DNA of 61,074 nucleotides from Rhodospirillales bacterium. GTDB taxonomy: Bacteria > Pseudomonadota > Alphaproteobacteria > Rhodospirillales > Casp-alpha2. The notes under the pieces were generated by a model. That model made no database searches. It worked only from the letters and a program-made list of their open reading frames with translations, and was not told the DNA's origin. The DNA lies in contig JABJGO010000002.1 in assembly GCA_018662225.1 (NCBI GenBank), positions 1 to 61,074 of the forward strand. The letters are read 5' to 3'. The position numbers and the translations under genes were made by a program. This document shows, piece by piece, positions 27,900-36,639 of the stretch. Position 1 is the stretch's first letter, and the number at the start of each line of letters is the position of its first letter.

Positions 27900-28787
27900 A
27901 TGCGTAACGACATCATTATTACCTGTGCTGTGACCGGTTCCGGCGCCTCTCAAGATAAACACCCTGATCTACCCATCACACCCCAGCAAATTGCTGAGTC
28001 AGCGATCGATGCGGCCAAAGCGGGCGCCGCTGTGGTTCACTGCCACGTGCGCGAGCCTGAAACAGGTAAGCCGTCACGCCGCGTTGATCTATTCACCGAA
28101 GTCGTGGAACGCATTCGCGATTCTGAAACAGACGTGGTCATCAACCTGACCGCCGGTATGGGCGGTGACATCACGTTCGGCCCCGGCGAAACACCCATGA
28201 ACTACCATCCTGACTCAGATGTGGCTGGTCCGCTGGAACGCTTGGCGCACGTTGAAAAACTGCTGCCGGAAATTTGCACGCTCGATTGTGGCTCGCTGAA
28301 CTTTGGTAACGGCAGCACGGTTGTGATCAACACACCCGATATGTTGCGCGTCATGGCCAAACGCATTCAGGAACTGGGCGTTAAACCGGAAATCGAAGCA
28401 TTCGATACAGGCAACGTATGGAATGCCCGCAATTTGTGCGAAGAAGGCCTGATCTCCTCGCAACCGCTATTTCAGTTGTGCATGGGTATCCCGTTCGGTG
28501 CCGAAGCCACCGCCAAACACCTGAGCGTGATGGTCGATTCCCTGCCCGATGATGCGATCTGGGCCGGGTTTGGCATTGGCCGCAATCAGATGCCGATGAT
28601 GGCGCAAGTAGCCGCCATGGGTGGTCACGTGCGTGTGGGTCTGGAAGACAACCTGTATCTGGAACGTGGCGTCTTTGCCACCAACGCACAGTTGGTTGAA
28701 AAGGCCCGCAAGATTATCGAATTGATGGGTGCCAATGCCATGAGCCCACAGGACGCCCGCGATCATCTTGGTCTTGTTAAGCGCTAA
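27900..28787 (+). CDS. cdhC: 3-keto-5-aminohexanoate cleavage-type enzyme (dehydrocarnitine cleavage)
   Basis: A 295-residue BKACE (DUF849) protein. The zinc-binding VHCHVRE motif is near residues 45-51 and DCGSLNFG near 128. In the carnitine pathway CdhC transfers the acetyl-CoA group: 3-dehydrocarnitine plus acetyl-CoA gives betainyl-CoA and acetoacetate. I chose ATG 27900, nine bases after TTGGAGA; the longer frame would need a TTG inside that ribosome site. First gene of a five-gene catabolic operon divergent from the CdhR-like regulator. A TATACT -10 candidate (27827-27832) lies upstream without a good -35, consistent with activator control. Confidence 0.85.
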   Translation: MRNDIIITCAVTGSGASQDKHPDLPITPQQIAESAIDAAKAGAAVVHCHVREPETGKPSRRVDLFTEVVERIRDSETDVVINLTAGMGGDITFGPGETPMNYHPDSDVAGPLERLAHVEKLLPEICTLDCGSLNFGNGSTVVINTPDMLRVMAKRIQELGVKPEIEAFDTGNVWNARNLCEEGLISSQPLFQLCMGIPFGAEATAKHLSVMVDSLPDDAIWAGFGIGRNQMPMMAQVAAMGGHVRVGLEDNLYLERGVFATNAQLVEKARKIIELMGANAMSPQDARDHLGLVKR

Positions 28788-28862
28788 CGTATTGGATAAC
28801 GCAAAGCCACCGTCACAAATTGAGATCAATTTGCTCGGGTTTTGCTAAGAAGGAACACACAT

Positions 28863-30341
28863 ATGTCCGAGATTAAAACAGTAGGCATTGTTGGATCAGG
28901 CGTGATCGGTGCCGGTTGGGCGGCGCGCTGCCTGGCGCGAGGCTACAATGTTATCGCAACAGACCCGGCACCAGGTGCCGAGGAGATCATGATCAGCAAG
29001 ATTGCCAATGCGTGGCCAGCGCTGGTCAAGATCGGTTGGGCCAAAACGCCAGAGCCACCGGCGTTCGCCTTTACCACTGATCTGGAAGAAGTCGGCCGCA
29101 CAGCGGATTTCATTCAGGAAAATGCGCCGGACCGGCTGGATATAAAACAAAGCATCTTTGTGACGCTGGACCGTGTCGCACGGCCCGACGTTATTCTGGC
29201 ATCAAGCTCATCCGGGTTGTTGCCCTCAGATATTCAGGAAGCCTGTAACCACCCCGAACGGATTATCATTGGTCATCCCTTCAATCCATCTTACCTGCTG
29301 CCCCTGTGTGAAGTGGTCGGTGGTAACAAAACGTCGCAGGAAGCCAAAGAAAGAGCCGGTGAATTTTACAAGTCCCTGAGCATGCATGTCCTGCAGGTGC
29401 GCAAGGAAGTTGACGGATACCTGTCCGACCGATTGCAGGAAGCCATCTGGCGCGAAATTCTGCACATGGTCAAAGACGGAGTCGCCACCACGCAGGAACT
29501 GGATGAAGCCATCATATACGGACCAGGTCTTCGCTGGGCTCTAATGGGCGTCAATATGACCTTCACACTGGCTGGTGGCGAAGCCGGGATGCGCCATATG
29601 CTGGAGCATTTTGGCCCGGCGCTGGAATTGCCGTGGACGCACCTGAAAGCACCGGAACTAACCGAAGAGCTCATCGACCGTATGGTTGAGGGCACAACCG
29701 AGCAAGCCAAAGGCCGCACCATTCAGGAATGGGAGCAACTTCGCGATAACTGTCTGATCGATATCATGCGCACCCTGCGCCCGCACAACATCGCATCCGG
29801 CAAGACCCTGAACGATGACGAAAGTGCGCAGTTGAGCATTGGTACCAAACACTGGACACCCGGTGCAGACGTTCCCACACCGCTGGAACAATACAGCGGT
29901 TCCGTGCTGCCCGGCTGGGTTGATTACAACGGTCACATGAACGAGGCTGCCTATCTGGAAGCCTGTGGTTGGGCCGCCGACAAACTGTTCCGCTATGTGG
30001 GCATCGATGAAGCCTACCGTGATGCGGGTAAATCCGTATTCACCGTGGAAACGCATATCAACTACATCAAGGAAGTCGGTGTGGGTGAGCCGTTCCGGAT
30101 CAGCGTTCAGGTCTTGGGCGTGGATGACAAACGGTTCCACTTCTTCCACCAGATGACCCATGCACAAACCGGCGATCTGTTGTGTACCGCCGAACAGTTG
30201 TTGGTGCATGTGGACCTGAAAGCTTCGCACGCTTGTCCGTTTGAGCCACAGGTTAAAGAAGCGCTGGATGCGGTTGCTGCCGCACACGCCGCTCTGGAAA
30301 CACCCGCCAACGTGGGCCGCCAGATGAAAACAAAAGGCTGA
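28863..30341 (+). CDS. lcdH: L-carnitine dehydrogenase / betainyl-CoA thioesterase fusion
   Basis: A 492-residue two-domain protein. The N-terminal part (about 1-320) is a 3-hydroxyacyl-CoA-dehydrogenase-like NAD domain starting IVGSGVIGAGWAA, and contains HPFNPSYLLPLCEVVGG; it oxidises L-carnitine to 3-dehydrocarnitine. The C-terminal part (about 335-480) is a hot-dog thioesterase with GWVDYNGHMNEAAYLEACG, expected to hydrolyse betainyl-CoA to glycine betaine. Pseudomonas encodes these as separate CdhA and CdhB; fused forms are known in rhizobia. ATG 28863 follows AAGAAGGA; a longer TTG-initiated frame is unlikely. Follows cdhC by 75 bases. Confidence 0.88.
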   Translation: MSEIKTVGIVGSGVIGAGWAARCLARGYNVIATDPAPGAEEIMISKIANAWPALVKIGWAKTPEPPAFAFTTDLEEVGRTADFIQENAPDRLDIKQSIFVTLDRVARPDVILASSSSGLLPSDIQEACNHPERIIIGHPFNPSYLLPLCEVVGGNKTSQEAKERAGEFYKSLSMHVLQVRKEVDGYLSDRLQEAIWREILHMVKDGVATTQELDEAIIYGPGLRWALMGVNMTFTLAGGEAGMRHMLEHFGPALELPWTHLKAPELTEELIDRMVEGTTEQAKGRTIQEWEQLRDNCLIDIMRTLRPHNIASGKTLNDDESAQLSIGTKHWTPGADVPTPLEQYSGSVLPGWVDYNGHMNEAAYLEACGWAADKLFRYVGIDEAYRDAGKSVFTVETHINYIKEVGVGEPFRISVQVLGVDDKRFHFFHQMTHAQTGDLLCTAEQLLVHVDLKASHACPFEPQVKEALDAVAAAHAALETPANVGRQMKTKG

Positions 30342-30345
30342 CACC

Positions 30346-31506
30346 ATGGATTTCGGCCTTAACGACGAACACCGCATGATCGTGGAAAGCGTGCGCAGTT
30401 TTGTGGAAGAAGAACTTTATCCTCATGAGGAAGAGGTTGAAGCCACAGATCACGCCCGCCCTGAACTGATCGAACAGATTAAACAGAAAAGCCTGGAGAT
30501 GGGCTTTTACGCCGCCAACATGCCGGAGAGCCTCGGCGGCGGCGGTCTGGATACGGTGTCGCTCACGTTGCTGGAACGGGAACTGGGTCGGGCGAGTTTT
30601 GCCCTGCAATACGCCGTCGCACGGCCCAGCAATATTCTACAAGCCTGTACCGGTGATCAGATCGAGAACTATCTGCTGCCCACCATTCGCGGTGAAAAGG
30701 TGGACTGTCTGGCCATGACCGAACCGGGCGCCGGATCAGACGTGCGGTCCATGAAATGCAAAGCTGAAAAAGATGGTGATGATTACGTCATCAACGGCAT
30801 CAAGCATTTCATCAGCCACGCCGATGTGGCGGACTATGTGATCCTGTTTGCCGCAACCGGCGAAGAAGAAACCCCGCGTGGGCCAAAAAAGCTGATCACC
30901 ACGTTCTTGGTGGATATGGGCACGCCGGGGTTTGAGGTTAAAACCGGTTACAAGTCTGTATCCCACCGGGGTTATCACAACAGCGTTCTGGAGTTCGATA
31001 ACTGCCGCGTACCCGCGTCACAAGTTCTCGGCGAAGCCGATCACGGCTTTGATGTGGCCAACGAGTGGCTGGGTGCCACGCGTCTGTCGGTTGCCGCCAT
31101 GTGCGTCGGTCGTGCGCAACGGGCGTTCGAAATCGCCACCGAATGGGCCGCCACCCGCGTGCAATTCGGCAAGCCCATTGGCAAAAACCAGGGTGTATCT
31201 TTCAAGCTGGCCGATATGGCAATTGATATTGAAGCGGCAGAGCTACTGACCCTTAAAGCCGCATGGAAGCTGGATCAAGGCACCGCTGTTGATCAGGATT
31301 TTGCCATGGCAAAGGTCGCCGCAACCGAAATGCTCGCGCGTGTTTCAGACGAAGCCATCCAGATTTTGGGTGGCATGGGCCTGATGGCTGACCTGCCGCT
31401 GGAACGTATCTGGCGCGACGCGCGTGTGGAGCGCATCTGGGATGGCACCAGCGAAATTCAGCGCCATATCATATCCCGCTCACTGTTACGGCCTTTTGAG
31501 AGTTAA
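30346..31506 (+). CDS. Acyl-CoA dehydrogenase, probably for gamma-butyrobetainyl-CoA
   Basis: A 386-residue flavoenzyme with the full acyl-CoA dehydrogenase layout: N-terminal helices, the MTEPGAGSDVRSM flavin-contact segment (about 124-136), a middle beta domain and a C-terminal helical domain. The usual catalytic-Glu position (EGTxxxQ) reads WDGTSEIQ here, with Asp; either Asp acts as base or the base has moved, as in isovaleryl-CoA dehydrogenase. Between a carnitine dehydrogenase and CaiD, the logical substrate is gamma-butyrobetainyl-CoA, giving crotonobetainyl-CoA. It starts four bases after lcdH. Electron transfer flavoprotein genes are not in the window. Substrate is inferred. Confidence 0.8.
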   Translation: MDFGLNDEHRMIVESVRSFVEEELYPHEEEVEATDHARPELIEQIKQKSLEMGFYAANMPESLGGGGLDTVSLTLLERELGRASFALQYAVARPSNILQACTGDQIENYLLPTIRGEKVDCLAMTEPGAGSDVRSMKCKAEKDGDDYVINGIKHFISHADVADYVILFAATGEEETPRGPKKLITTFLVDMGTPGFEVKTGYKSVSHRGYHNSVLEFDNCRVPASQVLGEADHGFDVANEWLGATRLSVAAMCVGRAQRAFEIATEWAATRVQFGKPIGKNQGVSFKLADMAIDIEAAELLTLKAAWKLDQGTAVDQDFAMAKVAATEMLARVSDEAIQILGGMGLMADLPLERIWRDARVERIWDGTSEIQRHIISRSLLRPFES

Positions 31507-33567
31507 ATGACTGATATTGATCGCTTAAAACGGTTTCTGAAGCCCCGTCACGTGGCCATTCTGGGTGGTAAGTGGTCGGACGAGGTGGTGCGTCAATGCC
31601 GTGCCTTTGGTTTCCAGGGGCCCATATGGCCCATCAATCCAAAGCGTGATGAGCTGGGTGGCGAGAAGTGCTTCAAGGCAATCGAAGATTTGCCCGAGCC
31701 CCCCGATGCCGTGTTCATCGGTGTCAATCGCCACACCACCATCGAGGCCGTGAAGATTCTGTCCGATATGGGGGCTGGTGGTGCCGTATCATTCGCGTCG
31801 GGTTTCGCCGAAGTGGGCGAAGAAGGTGCAGAACTGGAACGGCAGTTGGTTGAGGCGGCCGGTGATATGCCGATTGCGGGGCCTAACTGTTACGGCACGC
31901 TCAACTATCTGGACGGCGTAACCTTATGGCCCGACCAGCATGGCGGCAAACCCGTGGACGAAGGCGTCGCCATCCTGTCGCAGAGCGGCAACATCGCCAT
32001 CAACATGACCATGCAACAGCGCGACGTACCCATTGCTTACATGGCGTCATTGGGCAATCAGGCCGTCATGGGCGTAACCGAATTCATCGAGGCCATGCTG
32101 GATGATCCCCGCATCAAGGCCATCGGTATTCTGATCGAAGGCGTGAAGGACGTACCCGCCTTTGCCCGCGCCGCCACACGTGCGCTGGAAAAAGGTGTCC
32201 CCATCGTTGCCATTAAGTCTGGCCGGTCTGAGGCCGGGGCTGCCATCACGGTCAGCCATACGTCTACCCTTTCAGGGGCCGACAATATGTATGCCGCCTT
32301 GTTCGACCGGCTTGGTATTTATCGCTGCTATTCAATCCCCGCCTTTATGGAAGCGCTCAAATTTCTGGGATACGCCGGAACTCTGGGTGGCAATCGCATT
32401 GCATCGCTCAGCTGTTCAGGTGGTGAAGCCGCCATGGTGGCCGATTGTTCCAACGATCTGGATCTTGATTTCGACGATTTCACCGATGACCAGCGCAGCG
32501 ACATCCGTTCAACCCTCAATGATCTGGTGAGCATCTCCAACCCGTTCGATTATCACACCTTTATCTGGGGTGACGAAGAAAAACTGGAAGCCACATATAC
32601 CGCTGTATTACGCTGTGGGTACGATGTGACGCAGATTATGATGGATTACCCGAAACCCGGCCTTTGCGATGTCAGCGAATGGGACAAAGCCGCCCGGGCG
32701 TTTGCCAGTGGCGTGAAATCCACCGGATCGTTAGGTGTTATGATTAGCTCCTTACAGGAAGCTATGCCGGAAGAAACCCGCCAGTGGTTGCTGGAACGCG
32801 GTATTATCCCCATGCAAGGGCTGGACGATGCCCTGCACGCCTATGAAGCAGCCGCCTGGATCGGTAAACATCACGCCGACGCCCGTGCTGGCAATCTGCC
32901 TTCGCCCATGAAAGCTGTGATGGCCATTGATGATAGTGATACCCACACACTGGATGAATGGGAAAGCAAACAAACGCTGGCTGGTGCAGGTCTGAGCATT
33001 CCGGATGCACAGATGGTATCCGCTGCCGATGCCCCCACGGCAGCAACCGAATTGGGTTACCCCGTGGTGGTCAAGGCTGTTAGCGCAGATCTCACGCACA
33101 AAACCGATGCCGGAGGCGTAGCCCTGCACCTGAATGATGAACAGGCCGTTGTCGACGCCGTTCAGGGCATGAAACACCTGTCTGATCAGTTTCTGGTAGA
33201 ACGCATGATGGGTGGCGCCATTGCTGAGCTCATCGTTGGTGTGGAGCGCGACCCTCAGTTCGGACCGGTGTTGGTCATCGGAGCGGGTGGGGTTCTGGTT
33301 GAGTTGTTACAGGACGCAAAGACCCTGTTGCTGCCCACCTCGCGTGATGACGTCAAAGACGCTGTGGAGAGTTTGAAAATTGCTGTGTTGCTAGGCGGTT
33401 ACCGTGGCGGCCCAGCTGCGGATATGGATGCCATCGTCGATAACATCATGGCTGTTGCTACGTATGCACAGGACAACTGGAATGATTTGCGAGAGCTGGA
33501 CGTGAACCCATTGCTGGCGCTGGAAAATGGTGCCGTGGCCGTGGATGCCCTAATCAGAAAAAGGTAA
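31507..33567 (+). CDS. NDP-forming acyl-CoA ligase (acetate-CoA ligase family)
   Basis: A 686-residue single-chain ligase of the NDP-forming acyl-CoA synthetase superfamily. Order: CoA-binding Rossmann domain (about 5-130), succinyl-CoA-ligase-like domains (about 145-440) with [13 protein letters not shown] holding the likely phosphohistidine near 252, and an ATP-grasp domain (about 465-680) with [21 protein letters not shown]. It would activate a carboxylate with CoA at the expense of ATP, forming ADP. By context the acid is gamma-butyrobetaine, crotonobetaine or carnitine, replacing the AMP-forming CaiC used by E. coli. It begins directly after the previous stop codon (TAAATG). Substrate is inferred. 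Confidence 0.82.
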   Translation: MTDIDRLKRFLKPRHVAILGGKWSDEVVRQCRAFGFQGPIWPINPKRDELGGEKCFKAIEDLPEPPDAVFIGVNRHTTIEAVKILSDMGAGGAVSFASGFAEVGEEGAELERQLVEAAGDMPIAGPNCYGTLNYLDGVTLWPDQHGGKPVDEGVAILSQSGNIAINMTMQQRDVPIAYMASLGNQAVMGVTEFIEAMLDDPRIKAIGILIEGVKDVPAFARAATRALEKGVPIVAIKSGRSEAGAAITVSHTSTLSGADNMYAALFDRLGIYRCYSIPAFMEALKFLGYAGTLGGNRIASLSCSGGEAAMVADCSNDLDLDFDDFTDDQRSDIRSTLNDLVSISNPFDYHTFIWGDEEKLEATYTAVLRCGYDVTQIMMDYPKPGLCDVSEWDKAARAFASGVKSTGSLGVMISSLQEAMPEETRQWLLERGIIPMQGLDDALHAYEAAAWIGKHHADARAGNLPSPMKAVMAIDDSDTHTLDEWESKQTLAGAGLSIPDAQMVSAADAPTAATELGYPVVVKAVSADLTHKTDAGGVALHLNDEQAVVDAVQGMKHLSDQFLVERMMGGAIAELIVGVERDPQFGPVLVIGAGGVLVELLQDAKTLLLPTSRDDVKDAVESLKIAVLLGGYRGGPAADMDAIVDNIMAVATYAQDNWNDLRELDVNPLLALENGAVAVDALIRKR

Positions 33568-33572
33568 GCACG

Positions 33573-34355
33573 ATGAATGATGAATTGAAAGTCACCCGGA
33601 ACGGGCAAATTCTTGAGGTCACGCTGGACCGGCCAAAGGCCAACGCTATTGATGCTGCGACCAGCACCGCCATGGGCCAGGTATTTTCTGACTTCCGTGA
33701 CGATAACGACCTGCGCGTGGCCATCCTGACGGGTGGCGGTGATCGGTTCTTTTCAGCGGGCTGGGATTTGAAGGCTGCCGCCGAGGGCGAAAGCTATGAC
33801 AGTGATTATGGCGTCGGCGGGTTTGGTGGCATCAACGAGCTGTTTGATCTGAACAAGCCTGTCATCGTAGCCATGAACGGCCACGCCATTGGCGGCGGGT
33901 TCGAACTGGCATTGGCGGCGGATATCATTATTGCCGCTGATCACGTGGAAATGTGGCAACCCGAAATTTTTGCCGGTGTTATCGGTGATTCCGGCTGCTT
34001 CCGGTTGCCTCGCATGATTCCCATGAACATTGCCAAGGAACTGCTACTCACCGGACGCCGCATGGGCACGGAAGAGGCCCTGCGCTGGGGCATCATAAAT
34101 GCCGCAGTGCCGGTTGATCAGTTAATGGTTGCAGCGCGTGAAATGGCTGAAACCATGATTGCGGCGGCACCATTGGCGCTGGCCGCCACAAAGGAAACCA
34201 TCCGCCTGACCCAGAGCGTGGGTATCGAGGAATGCTACGCCATGATGAAGAATGGCGGGCTGCCCATGTTCGACATCATGCTGGCATCCGAAGATGCCCA
34301 GGAAGGCCCACAGGCATTCGCCGAAAAACGTGATCCTGTGTGGAAAGGTAGATAG
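33573..34355 (+). CDS. caiD: Carnitinyl-CoA dehydratase (crotonobetainyl-CoA hydratase)
   Basis: A 260-residue crotonase-fold enzyme, five bases after the ligase gene. Several stretches match E. coli CaiD as I remember it: [38 protein letters not shown], and the C-terminal [12 protein letters not shown]. Length is the same (about 261). It interconverts crotonobetainyl-CoA and L-carnitinyl-CoA in the cytoplasm. The region around the second catalytic Glu differs ([19 protein letters not shown]), but the Glu is retained. Last gene of the operon; a structured tandem repeat and a terminator follow. No CaiB-type CoA transferase is nearby, so carnitinyl-CoA may be released by a thioesterase. Confidence 0.9.
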   Translation: MNDELKVTRNGQILEVTLDRPKANAIDAATSTAMGQVFSDFRDDNDLRVAILTGGGDRFFSAGWDLKAAAEGESYDSDYGVGGFGGINELFDLNKPVIVAMNGHAIGGGFELALAADIIIAADHVEMWQPEIFAGVIGDSGCFRLPRMIPMNIAKELLLTGRRMGTEEALRWGIINAAVPVDQLMVAAREMAETMIAAAPLALAATKETIRLTQSVGIEECYAMMKNGGLPMFDIMLASEDAQEGPQAFAEKRDPVWKGR

Positions 34356-34482
34356 CAACGCAAAGCGTTGGTATCTACCCCGGCAGAACTTTGGCTTCAA
34401 AGTTCGAGAGGTAAGTAGAATCGTGAAGCGATTGTACGACACCCGGCAGTACTATCGCTTGATAGTACGAGAGGGGAGGCAG
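34356..34482 (+). repeat. Two tandem structured units with covarying stem-loops
   Basis: Immediately after the caiD stop lie two roughly 63-base units. Unit 1 (34356-34418): stem CAACG/CGTTG, then CCCGGCAG, stem-loop 34386-34405 (GAACTTTG-GCTT-CAAAGTTC), then GAGAGG. Unit 2 (34419-34482): stem AATCG/CGATT, then CCCGGCAG, stem-loop 34449-34468 (GTACTATC-GCTT-GATAGTAC), then GAGAGG. The unpaired blocks CCCGGCAG and GAGAGG and the GCTT loop are identical, while both stems differ in sequence yet stay fully paired. That is the signature of selection on RNA structure. A terminator follows six bases later. I do not recognise the family. Confidence 0.75.
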
Positions 34483-34487
34483 GCAAT

Positions 34488-34520
34488 AAAAAACGGCGCC
34501 CACAAGGAGCGCCGTTTTTT
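34488..34520. terminator. Bidirectional intrinsic terminator
   Basis: A6 (34488-34493), CGGCGC (34494-34499), a nine-base loop, GCGCCG (34509-34514), T6 (34515-34520). It ends the carnitine operon and its tandem RNA units on the plus strand. It also ends the small minus-strand peptide gene at 34540-34641. Confidence 0.9.
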
Positions 34521-34539
34521 CGTCTTCAGCGAGGGTAAC

Positions 34540-34641
34540 TTAGCTGAAGAGGTTCAGTGCGATCGTCAAAAGTGCAATTGCACCGATGAATGAGCCGAGA
34601 ACCCGGTTTGTGACGTCTGAAGCTGGGCCAATAACAAACAT
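34540..34641 (-). CDS. Small hydrophobic peptide, 33 residues
   Basis: A 33-residue frame starting at ATG 34641, preceded by AGGATACAGGAAC. It encodes MFVIGPASDVTNRVLG, then SFIGAIALLTIALNLF, a single likely membrane helix, and a final Ser. The stop lies 20 bases before a bidirectional terminator, so the gene has a ribosome site, a plausible product and a terminator in the right places. No family is recognised. The region 34642-34828 upstream contains no other gene and should hold its promoter. It could be a regulatory membrane peptide, but expression is not shown. Confidence 0.5.
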   Translation of the reverse strand: MFVIGPASDVTNRVLGSFIGAIALLTIALNLFS

Positions 34642-34828
34642 GTTCCTGTATCCTTATGTGAATGTGTCGGGATGCATCATCCCATTGCCAGGAATGTAGG
34701 GTGGGAATGCAGAATTCACCAATGGCAAGAATGCATGACACCCATGCAACTAACGCAGGGCAAATTAGACAGCACCCCACGCCCGGCGTATCCTTTGGCC
34801 ACAGACTATTTCAGATCAGGAGACCCAC

Positions 34829-35371
34829 ATGGCCCGCATAGCCCCTGTAGAATCCGCCACCGCCTCAAGTGACGTGGCGAAAGTCCTGGATGATTTATTC
34901 GGTGATTGGGGTGAGAGATGGCGCGTTGTTGAAACAATCGCGAACTCACCGGCACTTCTGGACATGTTTGTCCATGTTCACACCCGACTGAAAACCTGTA
35001 GCCTGTCTGATGATGACCGTGAGGTCATCGATCTATGGATGGCGGAATCCAATGGCTGTCATTACTGCATTCCGGCACATATTCTGGCATCACGCCATAC
35101 GGGGCTGCCCGATAGCGAAATTGCGGCCATTCTTGACGGTATTGAACCTGCGGATGCGCGACGGCAGCTCATCCTGAAAGCCACGAAAGCGATTCAGGAG
35201 ACAAAAGGTGGCTTGGCTGACGATGTGCTGGAGAAATTTCAGGATGAGGGACTAAGCAGGGAAAACCTGTTCGACATTATCGGTGAAATTGCACACTGCA
35301 CCATAACCAACTATTCCAACCGACTGGCGCAGACAGACCTGGATAACTTTCTGGAAGACGTGCGACTTTAA
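34829..35371 (+). CDS. Carboxymuconolactone decarboxylase / AhpD-like protein
   Basis: A 180-residue AhpD-fold protein. The core NGCHYCIPAHILASRHTG (about residues 72-89) has the CxxC pair and the following histidine of the peroxidase-related subgroup. Such proteins are alkylhydroperoxidase-like thiol enzymes acting against peroxides, or of unknown role when lacking a partner. ATG 34829 is preceded by TCAGGAGACC. Stands alone between the peptide gene and the minus-strand M24 module. A hydrogen peroxide link to the nearby sarcosine oxidase is attractive, because that enzyme makes peroxide, but is inference. Confidence 0.8.
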   Translation: MARIAPVESATASSDVAKVLDDLFGDWGERWRVVETIANSPALLDMFVHVHTRLKTCSLSDDDREVIDLWMAESNGCHYCIPAHILASRHTGLPDSEIAAILDGIEPADARRQLILKATKAIQETKGGLADDVLEKFQDEGLSRENLFDIIGEIAHCTITNYSNRLAQTDLDNFLEDVRL

Positions 35372-35429
35372 ACGGGGCGGAATTGGCTTGTAACTCTCGG
35401 CGAACAACATTTGGTGAAGACAGGAACGC

Positions 35430-36593
35430 CTACAAGACTTCCAATTCGCATGCACCAGCACCGGCCAGCAAGCGCAGCCCGCTCTCTTCAAGGACGTATG
35501 TGCCGCCCTGAACAACACCCAGGTTCTCGTCCGGCAGTTCGAGACATGAATGAAGAACAAACGCCATTCCAGGTTTTAGAACATAGTCAAAACCGCGAGC
35601 AATCTGCAGGGTTTCCAGCCAGATCGGGGGATAGGCGATGCCGATACCGTACCCGAAACGCATCATCGCAGCATGTTCCAGGCCGTGCGCTCGCAAAGGA
35701 ACCAGCGAAGCTTCCTCCACAGCACCGACGGATACGCCTGGTTTAACGGCGTCCATCCCGGCGATGAGGGATGCGATACCGATGTCATAAAGTTCGCGCG
35801 ACCGCGCAGAGGGATCGCCAACGGCGATGGTCTGAATGGCCGTCGCATGATAACGCGCCGCAACACCGGCAAATTCAGCGTGTACCAGATCGCCCGTTTC
35901 TATCAGCCGGTTTCGGGGTGTCGCATGCCCACCGGCGGAGCGTGTTCCAGAACTAAGCTCTGTGGGAATTGCCCAAAAATCGCTACCCGCCCGACGTATG
36001 GCGGATTCTATTTCGGCGGCTACCGAAATTTCACTGACACCAGGGGCGGTGGCAGCTTTCATGGCCGCCAGCCCCAAGTTTGAATATCTGGCGGCTTCTT
36101 CCATATAGGCCATTTCCGCAGGGGATTTGATGTGACGCAGATCGCCCAACAGGCCGGTGGAATCCACCAGTTCTATCCCGCCCAAGGCTGCGCGCAGCCC
36201 ATCACCCAGTGACATGGGCAGAGCGTATGAGGCAAACTCGATCGCAACACGTCCACCCGTTATGCCTTTTTCCTGAAGGATATTCTTTACCCGCTCGGCG
36301 TAACTCTCAGCCACCATGTTGTAGGTTCGAATGTCACGGGTCCGGGTGGTTTCGGTTGCCAGTGTTATATCTACGTCACGCAAAATGATGGTGGGGTCAT
36401 CCTCACCTGTGGTGAAGATCAATGATTGCGGGCTGTTAACGGAAACCCAGCTGTCATACCCACAAAAATAATAAATGTTCTCAGGCGCGGACAGGATACA
36501 GGCATCAATACCGGCACCCTTGATTACCTGACGAGCAAGACTCAAACGTTCGTCATGTTCTGAGCGGCTGAATGCGGCAAATTGGGGGGCCAT
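35430..36593 (-). CDS. M24-family hydrolase, creatinase/ectoine-hydrolase-like
   Basis: A 387-residue pita-bread-fold protein (creatinase N-domain about 1-135, M24 domain about 145-375). The metal ligands of true aminopeptidases are altered: the first site reads LVHAEFAG...RYHAT and the later site GYGIGIAYPPIW. This resembles the non-metal creatinase and DoeA ectoine-hydrolase group, in which DoeA has a comparable GYPIGLSYPPDW (from memory). It probably cleaves a small C-N bond. Next to sarcosine oxidase, a creatine-like substrate yielding sarcosine would fit, but ectoine-like compounds or other amidino compounds are equally possible. Last gene of a four-gene minus-strand module. Confidence 0.75.
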   Translation of the reverse strand: MAPQFAAFSRSEHDERLSLARQVIKGAGIDACILSAPENIYYFCGYDSWVSVNSPQSLIFTTGEDDPTIILRDVDITLATETTRTRDIRTYNMVAESYAERVKNILQEKGITGGRVAIEFASYALPMSLGDGLRAALGGIELVDSTGLLGDLRHIKSPAEMAYMEEAARYSNLGLAAMKAATAPGVSEISVAAEIESAIRRAGSDFWAIPTELSSGTRSAGGHATPRNRLIETGDLVHAEFAGVAARYHATAIQTIAVGDPSARSRELYDIGIASLIAGMDAVKPGVSVGAVEEASLVPLRAHGLEHAAMMRFGYGIGIAYPPIWLETLQIARGFDYVLKPGMAFVLHSCLELPDENLGVVQGGTYVLEESGLRLLAGAGACELEVL

Positions 36594-36639
36594 GCGCCTG
36601 CGTCCTGGGTTATCGGTTCATGATATCAATGGAAAATCC

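Noticed and set aside
34356-34482. Tandem glycine riboswitch
   Set aside because: Attractive because of the glycine-yielding pathway, but the conserved glycine aptamer blocks are absent on both strands, and the element is downstream of the operon on its coding strand.
34356-34520. Type III toxin-antitoxin RNA (ToxI-like repeats before a terminator)
   Set aside because: The layout of repeats and terminator is similar, but the units are about 63 bases with diverged stems, not short near-identical repeats, and no ToxN-like endoribonuclease gene follows.
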